From: Ruminococcaceae bacterium UBA6434
Lineage (GTDB): Bacteria; Bacillota; Clostridia; Oscillospirales; Acutalibacteraceae
DNA: 64,000 bases
Assembly: GCA_002437245.1 (NCBI GenBank)
Contig: DJOQ01000003.1
Location: 1 to 64,000 of the forward strand
Reading direction: 5' to 3'
The notes beneath the pieces were generated by a model. It did no database searches. It was not told the origin of the DNA and saw nothing but the letters and a program-made list of their open reading frames with translations. Within the stretch, counting starts at the first letter, position 1. Every line of letters begins with the position of its first letter. This document shows, piece by piece, positions 8,003 through 17,666 of this stretch. A program made the position numbers and the translations under genes.

Positions 8003-8882
8003 TTTTCTTCACCGAACCTTTCTGAAGATTGCCGAGGACAAGAATAAGCAGGAACAAAACAGCCGTTATGAGCTTTAAAAGATTAGCAGGCAAGCCGAGG
8101 CTTATTGCAATTTGTATGCACGCTTTATAAATTACGCTGCCGAATATTACGGCGGTGGTGCCCTTTATAAAGCTTACGCGCCTGAAAAGCGTTGTTCCTA
8201 TAATTACCGCCGCGAGGCCGAATACTATCTGACCGGTTCCCATTGTAGCGGAAAACGAGCGCTGTTCCTGACAGGCAACGGCGCCGGAGAGAGCCACAAG
8301 AGCGTTTGATATTACAAGTCCGATTATTTTGATTCTCCCCTTGTCTTTTGAGAGAGAGGTTACAAGCACGCTGTTGTCGCCTACCGCGCGAAGCAGAAAT
8401 CCGTTTTTCGTCTTAAAGTAAAGGTCAAGAAGCACCTTGCAGATTATCATTATAATTGCGGAAACGATAAGTTTTCTCGAAATAAGCGACATCGAGCCGA
8501 AAACAGACATTGTAACGGGCGACGTGAACACGGTATCGATTTCACGTGCGATTGAGAGGTTTGAACCGGCTATCTGAAGATTTATGGAAAACAAAGCCGT
8601 CATTGTAATAATACCCGAGAGCAGGTCGCGCACCTTTAAGCGGACGTGAATAAATCCCGTGACAAATCCGGCAAGAGCTCCGACAAGAAGCGACACTAAA
8701 AGCGAGAGGAAAGGATTTACGCCCTTTACCAGCAAAACAGCCGTTACGGCAGCACCCAAAGGGAAGCTGCCGTCCACGGTAAGGTCGGGAAAATCCAATA
8801 TTTTATATGTTATGTACACGCCGAAAGAAAGCAGGGCGTATATAAAGCCTTGAGTTAATGTGCTTATAATAAGATCAAGCAT
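7989..8882 (-). CDS. ABC transporter permease, TrpXYZ-type importer
   Basis: A 297-residue integral membrane protein with about eight to nine helices and the branched-chain-permease-like fold seen in this family (DLTVDGSFPLGAAVTAVLL near the N-terminus, a conserved start of the group). It sits 14 bases after the lipoprotein gene and overlaps the ATPase gene. It forms the channel of the importer. Confidence 0.85.
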   Translation of the reverse strand: MLDLIISTLTQGFIYALLSFGVYITYKILDFPDLTVDGSFPLGAAVTAVLLVKGVNPFLSLLVSLLVGALAGFVTGFIHVRLKVRDLLSGIITMTALFSINLQIAGSNLSIAREIDTVFTSPVTMSVFGSMSLISRKLIVSAIIMIICKVLLDLYFKTKNGFLLRAVGDNSVLVTSLSKDKGRIKIIGLVISNALVALSGAVACQEQRSFSATMGTGQIVFGLAAVIIGTTLFRRVSFIKGTTAVIFGSVIYKACIQIAISLGLPANLLKLITAVLFLLILVLGNLQKGSVKKNVRA

Positions 8883-8896
8883 TCTTTTACACTACC

Positions 8897-9862
8897 TTAT
8901 TTACATTCTATTGCCTTTGCGGCTATATCCGACGGAACGGTAATTCCCATAGCTGTTGCGGCGTCTGAATTTATATATGTATTATACTCCGTTACGGTTT
9001 CGTACGGAAGATCGGAGGCCTTGGCTTCACCCTTTAAAATCTCAGCGGCAAGCTTGCCTGCCATTTTACCGAGTTCTATGTAATCAATACCGGCAGACGC
9101 CACACAGCCTTTTTTAACCTGCTCGATTTCGCTGCCGTATACGGGAATGCCTGCGGCGTTTGTCTTTTCAAGTATTGACGGAAGAACGCCTACAACATTA
9201 TTGTCGGTAAGATTTGTAATGCAATCGACATTTTTGTTTATAAGAGTATCGGCAGCCTGTGTAACGGACGCCTGGTCCGCAACGCCTATTGCCTCGATTG
9301 TAAATCCGTAGTTACCTGCTTTTTCTTTATACTCGGCAATTGCGGATACCGAATTCGGTTCGCTTGTGGTATATATAATTCCGATTGTTTTGGCATCCGG
9401 CTGAAGCTTTCTTATAAGCTCAAGCTGAGGGTCTACGGGGAGTTTATCCGAAACGCCCGTGATGTTGCCTGTTGTGAGACCGGCTTCGCCGGGGTCTGTT
9501 ATGGCGTTAAATACAACGGGAATGTTTTTATCCTCTGCCGCGGCGTAACAAGCGGTTGCCGAGGGAGTGGCTATGGCGCACATAAGCGCGACGTTTTTGG
9601 AAGAGAAGTTATTTGCTATCTGTGTTGCGGTGGCATTGTCAAAGGACGCATTCTGATAATCTATTGTGTAATCCTTGCCCTCTGTGAGCCCTGCCTCTTT
9701 GAGTCCGAGCAGGAAGCCCTCGCGGCAATTATCAAGCGAGGCGTGCTCGCCGTACTGACTTATGCCTATTACCGGAACCTTATCTTTTTTTGCCGTACAG
9801 CCTACAAAGAACAATGTTATTGCCGCTAAAATTACCGCTACTGTTATTTTTATTTTTTTCAT
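8897..9862 (-). CDS. ABC substrate-binding lipoprotein, TrpX type
   Basis: A 321-residue secreted lipoprotein. Its signal peptide ends at the lipobox FFVGC with Cys22 as the lipidated residue. The body (VPVIGISQYGEHASLDNCRE, then DYQNASFDNATATQIANNF) fits the ABC_sub_bind family, two Rossmann-like lobes binding an amino acid or similar ligand. The start at 9862 is chosen over 9904 because AAGGAG lies ten bases upstream and the signal sequence begins there. It is the first gene of the operon, about 115 bases after the T-box terminator. Confidence 0.88.
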   Translation of the reverse strand: MKKIKITVAVILAAITLFFVGCTAKKDKVPVIGISQYGEHASLDNCREGFLLGLKEAGLTEGKDYTIDYQNASFDNATATQIANNFSSKNVALMCAIATPSATACYAAAEDKNIPVVFNAITDPGEAGLTTGNITGVSDKLPVDPQLELIRKLQPDAKTIGIIYTTSEPNSVSAIAEYKEKAGNYGFTIEAIGVADQASVTQAADTLINKNVDCITNLTDNNVVGVLPSILEKTNAAGIPVYGSEIEQVKKGCVASAGIDYIELGKMAGKLAAEILKGEAKASDLPYETVTEYNTYINSDAATAMGITVPSDIAAKAIECK

Positions 9863-9978
9863 GATGACAATCTCCTTAATTTTAAAATATAAATCGGTAT
9901 ACAATAATTATAAATTTGAAAGTCGCCATCGCCATCGTCTTAAATAATGTTTCATTCTTTTCTCCTTGGAAGCAAATA

Positions 9979-10240
9979 AAAAAAGCCTTATCCCATATAT
10001 GGGACAAGACTTTGAATCCTGCGGTACCACCCAAATTGCCGGAAAAACCGACCGCTCGTTTCTTATACTGACATATAAGCCGCTCTGATAACGGGTACGG
10101 AACCCGTCGGCCGCTACTCACAAACGCTTTCGTGCCGCCCTCATAAGTCCATTCACTGTACTCTCCCCTGCGGTATTTCCACCGACAACCGCTCTCTGCA
10201 AGCTTTGAGTAAAGCTACTCTTCTTAATCACAGGTTTTTT
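9979..10240 (-). ncRNA. T-box riboswitch, predicted tryptophan-specific
   Basis: The minus strand carries the conserved T-box sequence TGGGTGGTACCGC (about 10021-10033), which pairs with the uncharged tRNA acceptor end. After it comes a 10-bp terminator hairpin (GTCTTGTCCC with GGGATAAGGC, 9985-10010) and a run of seven T. The upstream Stem I holds a GTGAATGGACTT segment whose TGG at 10149-10151 is the likely specifier codon, giving tryptophan. Transcription should read through into the ABC importer when tRNA-Trp is uncharged. The specifier assignment is by analogy with other T-boxes and not by folding. Confidence 0.88.
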
Positions 10241-10253
10241 AGATGTTTGAACA

Positions 10254-10282
10254 ATGTTATCACGGTGTTCTTTTTTTGTCAA
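10254..10282 (-). promoter_or_regulatory. Promoter of the T-box operon
   Basis: TTGACA (10277-10282), a 17-base spacer and TAACAT (10254-10259) on the minus strand place transcription start just before T-box Stem I. Confidence 0.75.
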
Positions 10283-10402
10283 GAAAAAATTTGCAAATTT
10301 TTTCATATGTCATCAATTTTTGCGTCAAAACTCCTTATGATTATACAAATCCCGAAAATATGTATTATTTTGCGGAATATTTAAATAAATGCATGTCTAA
10401 TC

Positions 10403-10431
10403 TTGATTTTAGCGTGACATTGTGTTAAAAT
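10403..10431 (+). promoter_or_regulatory. Promoter of the opp operon
   Basis: TTGATT (10403-10408), 17 bases, TAAAAT (10426-10431). The leader to the oppB start is about 110 bases and shows no clear structure. Confidence 0.6.
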
Positions 10432-10550
10432 GTACAAATAATATCTCACAAATATCTGTAATTTAGCAATATTTGGTTATTTGAGACAATAATACCAAAA
10501 GACTTGTGGGTCTTTTGAAAAAAATACACAACAAACAGGGGGTCTACCAT

Positions 10551-11468
10551 TTGACCAAATACATCATTAAGCGTATTGCAATGGGTTTGCTCAGCATTTT
10601 CATTGTTGCAACGCTGACCTTTTTCCTTATGAACCTTGTTCCCGGCGGTCCGTTCGTTGCGGAAAAGTCCATAAGCAAAGCCGCACAGGAAGCTCTTGCA
10701 TCCAAATACGGATTGGACAAACCTTTATTTGAGCAATATATAACATATATTACCGATTTCATTAAAGGCGATATGGGCGTCAGCTTGCGCCAGAGAGGAA
10801 GAACGGTATCGGATATTATTTTTTCAAAATTCCCGGTATCGGCAAGGCTCGCCGGAATAGCGGTTCTCGTCTCGCTTCTTGTAGGCATACCGCTCGGATG
10901 TCTTTCCGCTTATAACCGAGGCAAATTTGCCGATAACTTTATTATAGTCCTTGCGACGTGCGGCATCGCAATACCGAGTTTTATAAGCAGTGTAATTTTG
11001 TTGTATACATTCGGCAGTAAGCTTAATCTGCTGCCAACGGTAGGGCTTAACTCGCTGTCGTCATATATAATGCCGGTGACGGCGCTGTCAATTTACCCGA
11101 CGGCATATATAACGCGCCTTATGCGGTCAAGTCTTTTGGACGTTATGGGTCAGGATTATATAAGAACCGCAAAAGCCAAGGGTCTTTCAAATTTCAAAAT
11201 ACTCTTTAAACACGCTCTCAGAAATGCAATCCTCCCCGTAATAACTTACGTCGGACCGATGCTTGCAAGCCTTATGACGGGTTCGTTTATCGTAGAACAG
11301 ATATTCGCAATTCCCGGTCTCGGCCGTGAATTTGTCTCGGCTATGATCAACCGCGACTACACTATGATAATGGGAACGACAATAGTTCTCGCAACGCTTA
11401 TTATAATTGCAAACGTCATAGTTGACATACTTTATAAAATAATCGACCCGAGAATCAAACTTAAGTAA
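10551..11468 (+). CDS. oppB: Oligopeptide/dipeptide ABC permease, OppB/DppB type
   Basis: A 305-residue inner-membrane permease beginning TKYIIKRIAMGLLSI, with six membrane segments and the binding-protein-dependent transport EAA region (AKAKGLSNFKILFKHALRNA) that docks the ATPase. The start is a TTG at 10551 with CAGGGGG eight bases upstream. The longer frame from a GTG at 10506 lacks a ribosome site and would add residues unusual for the family. It is the first gene of oppBCDFA. Whether dipeptides, oligopeptides or other ligands are carried is open; the pepT gene downstream favours peptides. Confidence 0.9.
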   Translation: MTKYIIKRIAMGLLSIFIVATLTFFLMNLVPGGPFVAEKSISKAAQEALASKYGLDKPLFEQYITYITDFIKGDMGVSLRQRGRTVSDIIFSKFPVSARLAGIAVLVSLLVGIPLGCLSAYNRGKFADNFIIVLATCGIAIPSFISSVILLYTFGSKLNLLPTVGLNSLSSYIMPVTALSIYPTAYITRLMRSSLLDVMGQDYIRTAKAKGLSNFKILFKHALRNAILPVITYVGPMLASLMTGSFIVEQIFAIPGLGREFVSAMINRDYTMIMGTTIVLATLIIIANVIVDILYKIIDPRIKLK

Positions 11469-11483
11469 GGAGCGGCATCGCCG

Positions 11484-12524
11484 ATGAATAAAAAATTTCC
11501 GAGTCTGCATTTAAAGGCGGACGATTTTGTACCGGCTACATCCACGGAAAAAGAAAGCCTTGTTGTAATGCGCGACAGCGTCAACTTTTGGAAGGACGGA
11601 TTCAGACGTCTGCGCAAAAACAAGGTTGCCATGGTAAGCCTTGTCTTTATCATACTGATAATTATTTTCGCATACATTTTACCGAGTTTTTGGCCGTACA
11701 GCTATGAGCAGCAGATAAAATACAGCGAAAATCTCGCTCCGTTCCACTACAGCGAAACGGAACAGGCACAAATAGACGCAGGTCAAAAGGTTTTCCCCCA
11801 TATCTGCGGAACAGACAAGCTCGGCAGAGACTTTGCCGTTCGCCTTATGATGGGCGCAAGAATAAGCCTCACGGTAGGTCTTGTATGCGCGGCGCTTGTA
11901 CTCATAGTCGGTTCGCTGTTCGGCGCAATAGCCGGTTTTGCCGGCGGCTGGGTCGATAATATTATGATGCGTTTTACCGATATTTTGTATACCATTCCCG
12001 ATATTCTTTTGATAATTTTGCTTGCGACGTCCCTGAAGCCGCGTCTTGAAGAACTCTCTGCAACGCCCGGATTTATGTGGATGCAGAAAATGGGACCTAA
12101 CCTTATAGCGATATTCATTGTGTTTGTTCTGATATACTGGGTAGGTATGGCAAGAATAACACGTTCGCAAATACTTGTACTCAAGGAATCGGAATATGTT
12201 ACCGCGGCAAAGGCGCTCGGCGCCAGCAATGCGCGCATTATAAGAAAGCACCTTCTGACGAACTGCATAGGTACTCTTATAGTAACTACGACACTTCAAA
12301 TACCCTCCGCCATATTCACCGAGAGCTATTTAAGCTTCCTCGGACTCGGCGTTACGGCTCCGATGCCGTCGCTCGGTTCTCTTGCCACGGAGGCTGTTAA
12401 GGGTATGAACACCTATCCGTACCTGCTGTTTTTACCCGCGGTGCTGATAAGCGTTATCATACTCGCCTTTAACCTTCTCGGCGACGGTCTGCGCGACGCG
12501 TTTGACCCGAAGCTCAAGAACTAA
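11484..12524 (+). CDS. oppC: Oligopeptide/dipeptide ABC permease, OppC type
   Basis: A 346-residue second permease subunit with the long cytoplasmic N-terminal tail typical of OppC and the SFWPYSYEQQ segment after TM1. The EAA loop is KALGASNARIIRKHLL. The periplasmic part carries HICGTDKLGRDFAVRLMMGA, a strong OppC signature. It starts 15 bases after oppB. Confidence 0.92.
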   Translation: MNKKFPSLHLKADDFVPATSTEKESLVVMRDSVNFWKDGFRRLRKNKVAMVSLVFIILIIIFAYILPSFWPYSYEQQIKYSENLAPFHYSETEQAQIDAGQKVFPHICGTDKLGRDFAVRLMMGARISLTVGLVCAALVLIVGSLFGAIAGFAGGWVDNIMMRFTDILYTIPDILLIILLATSLKPRLEELSATPGFMWMQKMGPNLIAIFIVFVLIYWVGMARITRSQILVLKESEYVTAAKALGASNARIIRKHLLTNCIGTLIVTTTLQIPSAIFTESYLSFLGLGVTAPMPSLGSLATEAVKGMNTYPYLLFLPAVLISVIILAFNLLGDGLRDAFDPKLKN

Positions 12525-12539
12525 AGGAGGGGAAATACT

Positions 12540-13544
12540 TTGAGTGAAAAACTTTTGGAAATAAAAGACGAGAGACTGTCGTTCTTTACTCCCGCAGGCG
12601 AAGTTAAAGCGCTTAACGGCGTTTCGTTTTCGATGGATGAGGGCGAGGTTCTCGGTATAGTCGGTGAATCAGGCTCCGGTAAATCCGTTACAGCTTATTC
12701 TATAATGGGTCTTACCGCTTACCCCGGCAAGCTTATAGGCGGAACAATCAGATTTAACGGTCACGAAATCGAAAAAATGTCCGAAAATGATTTCAGAAAG
12801 ATAAGAGGGAACGAGGTTTCTATAATCTTTCAGGACCCTATGACGAGTCTGAACCCCGTTTACACAATAGGCAACCAGATAACAGAGGTTATAAGGCTGC
12901 ACACGGATAAAGACAAAAAGCAGGCATATGAGCGCGCAAAAGAGCTTTTGGAGCTTGTCGGCATAAACGAGCCCACAAAGCGACTTAAACAGTATCCGCA
13001 CGAGCTTTCGGGCGGTATGCGCCAGAGAGTTATGATTGCCATAGCGCTTGCCTGCGAACCGAAGCTTTTAATCGCCGACGAGCCTACGACGGCTCTTGAC
13101 GTTACAATTCAGGCGCAGATACTTGACCTTATGCAGGATTTGCGCAAAAAGCTCGGAATGAGCATAATTATGATAACTCACGACCTCGGCGTAGTTGCGA
13201 GTATGTGTGAAAAAATAGCGGTTATGTACGCAGGTCACATAGTTGAATACGGCACGGCAGACGAGATATTTTACGAGCCGAAGCACGAATATACAAAGGG
13301 TCTTATAAAGTCCATTCCGAAGCTGAATGCCGAAAACACCGAAAGGCTTGTACCGATTGAGGGTCAGCCTGTCGATTTGCTCAATCCGCCGGCAGGGTGC
13401 CCGTTTGCGCCGAGATGTTCAAAATGCATGAAGATATGCTTAAAGCAAATGCCGCCGAAAACGGAGCTCAGCGACACGCATTACAGCTATTGCTGGCTGC
13501 TTCAGAAAGAAGAATTTGAGGAAGGAGAGAAAAACTGTGAGTGA
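12540..13544 (+). CDS. oppD: Oligopeptide ABC ATPase, OppD type
   Basis: A 334-residue ATPase. Walker A is GESGSGKS, the signature LSGGMRQRV, Walker B LLIADEPTTALD. The C-terminal oligopeptide domain has PPAGCPFAPRCSKCMKIC, the cysteine cluster often seen in OppD/DppD. The start is TTG at 12540 behind AAAGGAGGGG, which overlaps the oppC stop region. Two TTG starts in one operon (oppB and oppD) may tune subunit ratios. Confidence 0.92.
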   Translation: MSEKLLEIKDERLSFFTPAGEVKALNGVSFSMDEGEVLGIVGESGSGKSVTAYSIMGLTAYPGKLIGGTIRFNGHEIEKMSENDFRKIRGNEVSIIFQDPMTSLNPVYTIGNQITEVIRLHTDKDKKQAYERAKELLELVGINEPTKRLKQYPHELSGGMRQRVMIAIALACEPKLLIADEPTTALDVTIQAQILDLMQDLRKKLGMSIIMITHDLGVVASMCEKIAVMYAGHIVEYGTADEIFYEPKHEYTKGLIKSIPKLNAENTERLVPIEGQPVDLLNPPAGCPFAPRCSKCMKICLKQMPPKTELSDTHYSYCWLLQKEEFEEGEKNCE

Positions 13545-14532
13545 CGATAAAAAGCTTGTAGAAGTACAGCACTTACAGCAGTACTTTCCTGCCGGAGGCA
13601 GAGGCAAAAAGAAAAAATACGTTCAGGCGGTAGACGATGTTTCGTTTTACATCAAAAAGGGCGAAACTCTCGGTCTCGTCGGTGAATCGGGCTGCGGTAA
13701 AACAACCGTAGGACGCACTCTTTTAAGGCTTTACGAGCCTACCGACGGAACAATAATATATGACGGAGACGTTATATTTGACAAAAAGAAAAAAATTGCG
13801 GTCAATATGCTGCCCTATCGAAGAAAAATGCAGATGGTCTTTCAGGACCCGTATGCGAGCCTTGACCCGCGTATGACGATAGGCGATATTGTAGGTGAAG
13901 CTATTGACATTCATCACCTTGCCGCCAACAAAAAAGAAAGACGCGACAGAATCATATCTCTTCTTGAGACGGTCGGTCTTAACAGCGAACACGCAAACCG
14001 CTATCCGCATGAATTTTCGGGCGGTCAAAGACAGCGAGTCGGCATAGCGAGAGCACTTGCGGTAAATCCCGAATTTATAGTTTGCGACGAGCCGGTATCG
14101 GCTCTTGACGTGTCTATCCAGGCACAGGTCGTAAATATGTTTGAGGATCTGCAAAAGGAGCTTAATCTCACCTACCTTTTCATAGCGCACGATTTAAGCG
14201 TTGTAAGGCATATTTCAAACCGCATAGGTGTTATGTATCTCGGCAAGCTTGTAGAACTTGCCGACAGCTATGAGCTTATAGCGCGAAGTGCACACCCATA
14301 CACCAAAAGCCTTATTTCGGCTATACCCGAAGCCGACCCCAAAATAGCGCGTGCTTCACACAGAATACCGCTTGAGGGAGATGTTCCGAGCCCGCTCAAT
14401 CCGCCGAGCGGATGTCGTTTCAGGACACGCTGCCCGTATGCGGACGGTCTTTGCGCCGAAAAATGCCCGGAGCTTCGCGAAATATCGGCAGGTCACTTTG
14501 CTGCCTGCCACCACCTTGACAAGGTTAAATAA
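13537..14532 (+). CDS. oppF: Oligopeptide ABC ATPase, OppF type
   Basis: A 331-residue ATPase partner of OppD. Walker A is GESGCGKTT, the signature FSGGQRQRVGIARAL, Walker B FIVCDEPVSALD. The C-terminal cysteine cluster is GCRFRTRCPYADGLCAEKCP. The GTG start at 13537 overlaps the oppD stop by eight bases and has GAAGGAG upstream; the longer frame from 13516 is unlikely. Confidence 0.92.
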   Translation: MSDDKKLVEVQHLQQYFPAGGRGKKKKYVQAVDDVSFYIKKGETLGLVGESGCGKTTVGRTLLRLYEPTDGTIIYDGDVIFDKKKKIAVNMLPYRRKMQMVFQDPYASLDPRMTIGDIVGEAIDIHHLAANKKERRDRIISLLETVGLNSEHANRYPHEFSGGQRQRVGIARALAVNPEFIVCDEPVSALDVSIQAQVVNMFEDLQKELNLTYLFIAHDLSVVRHISNRIGVMYLGKLVELADSYELIARSAHPYTKSLISAIPEADPKIARASHRIPLEGDVPSPLNPPSGCRFRTRCPYADGLCAEKCPELREISAGHFAACHHLDKVK

Positions 14533-14609
14533 GTTGTTTATTGTGCATCTGGAGCGCAATGGATATATTTTAAAGCAGCGCGAGTTGCTAAAAGAAGGAG
14601 ATGTATTTA

Positions 14610-16283
14610 ATGAAAACCAAAAGACTTATTGCTGCGATACTCGCAGTTGTCATGTGTCTGTCGGCAATGGCACTCCTGAGTTCGTGCGGCAACAGCAAGA
14701 AGGACGGTATAACGGTTCAGATAGGACCTAACCCCGAGACACTTGATCCTGCTCTCAACAGTACTGTTGATGGTGGCAATATGCTCATCACACTCTTTGA
14801 GACTCTTCTCATAATTGATGAGGACAACAAGGTTCAGCCCGGTCAGGCTGAAAAGTACACTGTAAGCGACGATGGTCTTACCTGGACTTTCACAATGCGT
14901 GACGGTCTTAAATGGTCAGACGGCACAGAGCTTAACGCAAAGGATTTCGAATATACCTTTAAGCGTCTTGCAAACACTGAGCTTGCCGCTCCCTATGCAG
15001 AGACCGTTATCGGTATGATCGAAGGCTACCAGGACGCTGTCGGCAACCCCGACGATGAAGGTAACCCCACAACCACTCCCGATCCCGACAAGCTCAACGT
15101 AGTTGCAAGCGAGGACGGCAAGACTCTTACAATTAAACTTGCTTACCCTTGCTCTTACTTCGATAAGATTGTTGCATTCGGTGCTATGAGCCCCGTACAA
15201 AAGGCTACCGTTGATGCTAACGGCGACTCTTGGGCTACAAAACCCGACACTTATGTCTGCAACGGTCCGTACATGATTACAGAGTGGACACCCGGTGAGC
15301 GCATAGTATGCAAAAAAAACCCGAACTACAAGGGCGGTTGGGATTCTAAGCGCATAGTTAACAACAAGCTCACATTCTTGCTTCTTGAGAATTCGAGCGC
15401 TTCTTTCACCGCATACAACAGCGGCGAGGCTCAGCTCATTAAGGACGTTCCCACAGAGGAAATTCCGACTCTCAAGAAATCTACCGACGGCGGCGACTTC
15501 TATGTTGACACCATTCTCGGTACCTATTACCTCAATATGAACCTTAACAAAGCTCCCTTCAACAACAAGAACGTCCGCAAGGCTCTTAACCTTGCAATTG
15601 ACCGCGACTACATTGCAAACACAATAATGCAGGGCACATACTCCCCCGCTTATAACTTTGTAGGTCCCGGCGTTGTTGACAACGAGGGTATGTTCTTTGA
15701 CAACGCAGTTAAGGCTAACGGCGGCGAAACCTATATCAGCAAGGATTATCAGGCTAACCTTGAAGAGGCTAAGAAAGCTCTCGCAGAGGCAGGCTATCCC
15801 GACGGTAAGGGCTTCCCGACCATCACCTATTCAACAAACGACGCAGGTTACCACAAGGCTGTTGCAGAGTATCTCCAGAATGCATATGCTCAGCTCGGTA
15901 TTACAATGAAGATCGACATCGTTGAATGGTCTTCATTCACTCCTCAGCGTCGCGCAGGCGATTATGATATGGCACGTAACGGTTGGGTTATGGACTACAA
16001 TGACGCTTCCAATATGCTTGAACTCTTTGTTTCTACCAACGGTAACAACGACGGTAAATACAACAGCTCTGCATATGACGCCGATATTGCAAACTCCAAG
16101 GTTGCAGATTCCGCAGCTCACTTTGCGGCTCTTCACGACGCCGAAAAGAACATGATGGAAGATTATGCTTGCATCCCGATTGCTTACTACAATGACTTCT
16201 GGCTCCAGAAACCCGAGCTTAAGGGCGTATGGCACAGCCCGTACGGCTACTGGTACTTCCAGTATGCTACCCTTGAGAAGTAA
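14610..16283 (+). CDS. oppA: Oligopeptide-binding lipoprotein, OppA type
   Basis: A 557-residue extracellular solute-binding protein of family 5. The signal peptide ends LLSSC with Cys26 lipidated. The body shows DPALNSTVDGGN and TWTFTMRDGLKWSDGTELN, typical of OppA/DppA. Ribosome site AAGGAG lies nine bases before the ATG at 14610; an in-frame ATG at 14601 touches the site and is rejected. Third positions look richer in C and T than in the neighbours (many AAC, TAC, CTT, GCT), suggesting adaptation to high expression. It ends the operon, followed by a strong terminator. Confidence 0.93.
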   Translation: MKTKRLIAAILAVVMCLSAMALLSSCGNSKKDGITVQIGPNPETLDPALNSTVDGGNMLITLFETLLIIDEDNKVQPGQAEKYTVSDDGLTWTFTMRDGLKWSDGTELNAKDFEYTFKRLANTELAAPYAETVIGMIEGYQDAVGNPDDEGNPTTTPDPDKLNVVASEDGKTLTIKLAYPCSYFDKIVAFGAMSPVQKATVDANGDSWATKPDTYVCNGPYMITEWTPGERIVCKKNPNYKGGWDSKRIVNNKLTFLLLENSSASFTAYNSGEAQLIKDVPTEEIPTLKKSTDGGDFYVDTILGTYYLNMNLNKAPFNNKNVRKALNLAIDRDYIANTIMQGTYSPAYNFVGPGVVDNEGMFFDNAVKANGGETYISKDYQANLEEAKKALAEAGYPDGKGFPTITYSTNDAGYHKAVAEYLQNAYAQLGITMKIDIVEWSSFTPQRRAGDYDMARNGWVMDYNDASNMLELFVSTNGNNDGKYNSSAYDADIANSKVADSAAHFAALHDAEKNMMEDYACIPIAYYNDFWLQKPELKGVWHSPYGYWYFQYATLEK

Positions 16284-16316
16284 TTTCTCTTAAAGCTCTA
16301 AGCACAAAACGGCGAT

Positions 16317-16349
16317 CGCCCGTACCTTTTACGGTACGGGCGGTTTTTT
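16317..16349 (+). terminator. Terminator of the opp operon
   Basis: Arms CGCCCGTACC (16317-16326) and GGTACGGGCG (16333-16342) followed by six T. Confidence 0.9.
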
Positions 16350-16437
16350 ATACGCTTGAAAAGGCCGACACTGTATGTTAAAATCATTAAAGCAACGTAC
16401 ACACGGTAAAACGACATTATTAAAGGCGGAAAGAACA

Positions 16438-17607
16438 ATGAGCGTTATCGACAGATTTTTAAAATACATCGAATTTGAAACCACCTCGGACAAAAACAGC
16501 GAGAGCATACCCTCAACCGAAAATCAAACGGTTCTTGCGGATTATCTTGTAAAAGAGCTTAAAGGCGCAGGCGTTGCCGACGCATACCGCGATAAATACG
16601 GTTATGTTTACGGACACATACCGGCAACCGAAGGGTTTGAAAAATGCCCTAAAATCGGGCTTATTTCACATATGGATACTTCTCCCGACGTCAGCGGAAA
16701 AGACGTCAAAGCAAAAATAATTAAATTTGACGGAACTAACGCACCGATGATTGATAATAAATATTTGGGCGAGGACATTATAGTTACCGACCGCACCACG
16801 CTTCTCGGCGCGGATGACAAGGCCGGTGTAGCCGAAATAATCGAGGCGTGCCGTGAAATTTGTGATGACGCGGAGCTTTGCCACGGCAAAATTTCAATTT
16901 GTTTCACACCCGACGAAGAAATAGGCAGAGGTGCCGACAAATTTGATTTTGCGGCTTTTGACGCGGATTTTGCATACACCGTTGACGGCGGAGAGCTTGG
17001 CGGAATCGAGTACGAAAACTTTAACGCGGCAGGTGCGAAAATCACCTTTCACGGGGTAAACACACATCCCGGTTCGGCAAAAAACAAGATGAAAAATGCT
17101 GTTTTGTATCTTGCTGAATTTATAAATATGCTCCCTGCCGCCGAAACTCCCGCACACACCGAAAACCGTGAGGGATTTTATCACGTTTCATCGGTTAACG
17201 GCAATGAAAGCGAAGCCGCTCTTCATATGATAATACGCGATCACGACACTCAAAAATTTAATGAACGCAAAAAATTTGTTGCGGAACTTGCCGATTTTTT
17301 CAATCGCAAATACGGCGAAAATACGGTTTCAGCCGAGATAAAGGACAGTTATTACAATATGCTTGAAGTTATTAAAGAGCATACGGACATAGTAGAGCGG
17401 GCAAAAAATGCAATGCGCAAAGCCGATGTGGAACCGCAAATTTCACCGATACGCGGCGGAACAGACGGTGCAAGACTTTCGTTTGAGGGTCTGCCCTGCC
17501 CCAATCTCTCTACCGGCGGTATGAATTTCCACAGCATATACGAGGCTGTTTCGGTAAACGCAATGTTCAAAATGGTTGAAATCATCAAAAACATTATAAG
17601 CGAATAA
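16438..17607 (+). CDS. pepT: Peptidase T (tripeptide aminopeptidase)
   Basis: A 389-residue M20B metallopeptidase that removes the N-terminal residue from tripeptides in the cytosol. Metal and catalytic motifs are visible: SHMDTSPDV with His78 and Asp80, LLGADDKAG with the bridging Asp, and TPDEEIGRG with the general-base Glu. The C-terminal GGTDGARLSF is also typical. The start at 16438 is chosen over 16375 because GGCGGAAAGAAC precedes it and the family begins at this point. It likely finishes peptides brought in by the adjacent Opp system, but it is separated from it by a terminator. Confidence 0.95.
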   Translation: MSVIDRFLKYIEFETTSDKNSESIPSTENQTVLADYLVKELKGAGVADAYRDKYGYVYGHIPATEGFEKCPKIGLISHMDTSPDVSGKDVKAKIIKFDGTNAPMIDNKYLGEDIIVTDRTTLLGADDKAGVAEIIEACREICDDAELCHGKISICFTPDEEIGRGADKFDFAAFDADFAYTVDGGELGGIEYENFNAAGAKITFHGVNTHPGSAKNKMKNAVLYLAEFINMLPAAETPAHTENREGFYHVSSVNGNESEAALHMIIRDHDTQKFNERKKFVAELADFFNRKYGENTVSAEIKDSYYNMLEVIKEHTDIVERAKNAMRKADVEPQISPIRGGTDGARLSFEGLPCPNLSTGGMNFHSIYEAVSVNAMFKMVEIIKNIISE

Positions 17608-17613
17608 AAAGCA

Positions 17614-17655
17614 AAAAATCCCGTGAAAGCGCTGCCGCACATTCACGGGATTTTT
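17614..17655. terminator. Bidirectional terminator between pepT and the flavin enzyme gene
   Basis: A 14-bp perfect stem with arms AAAAATCCCGTGAA (17614-17627) and TTCACGGGATTTTT (17642-17655). Confidence 0.9.
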
Positions 17656-17666
17656 ATTATCGGGAC

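Noticed and set aside
10506..10550. Longer oppB starting at GTG 10506
   Set aside because: No ribosome site; the TTG at 10551 has CAGGGGG at proper distance and the family N-terminus begins there.
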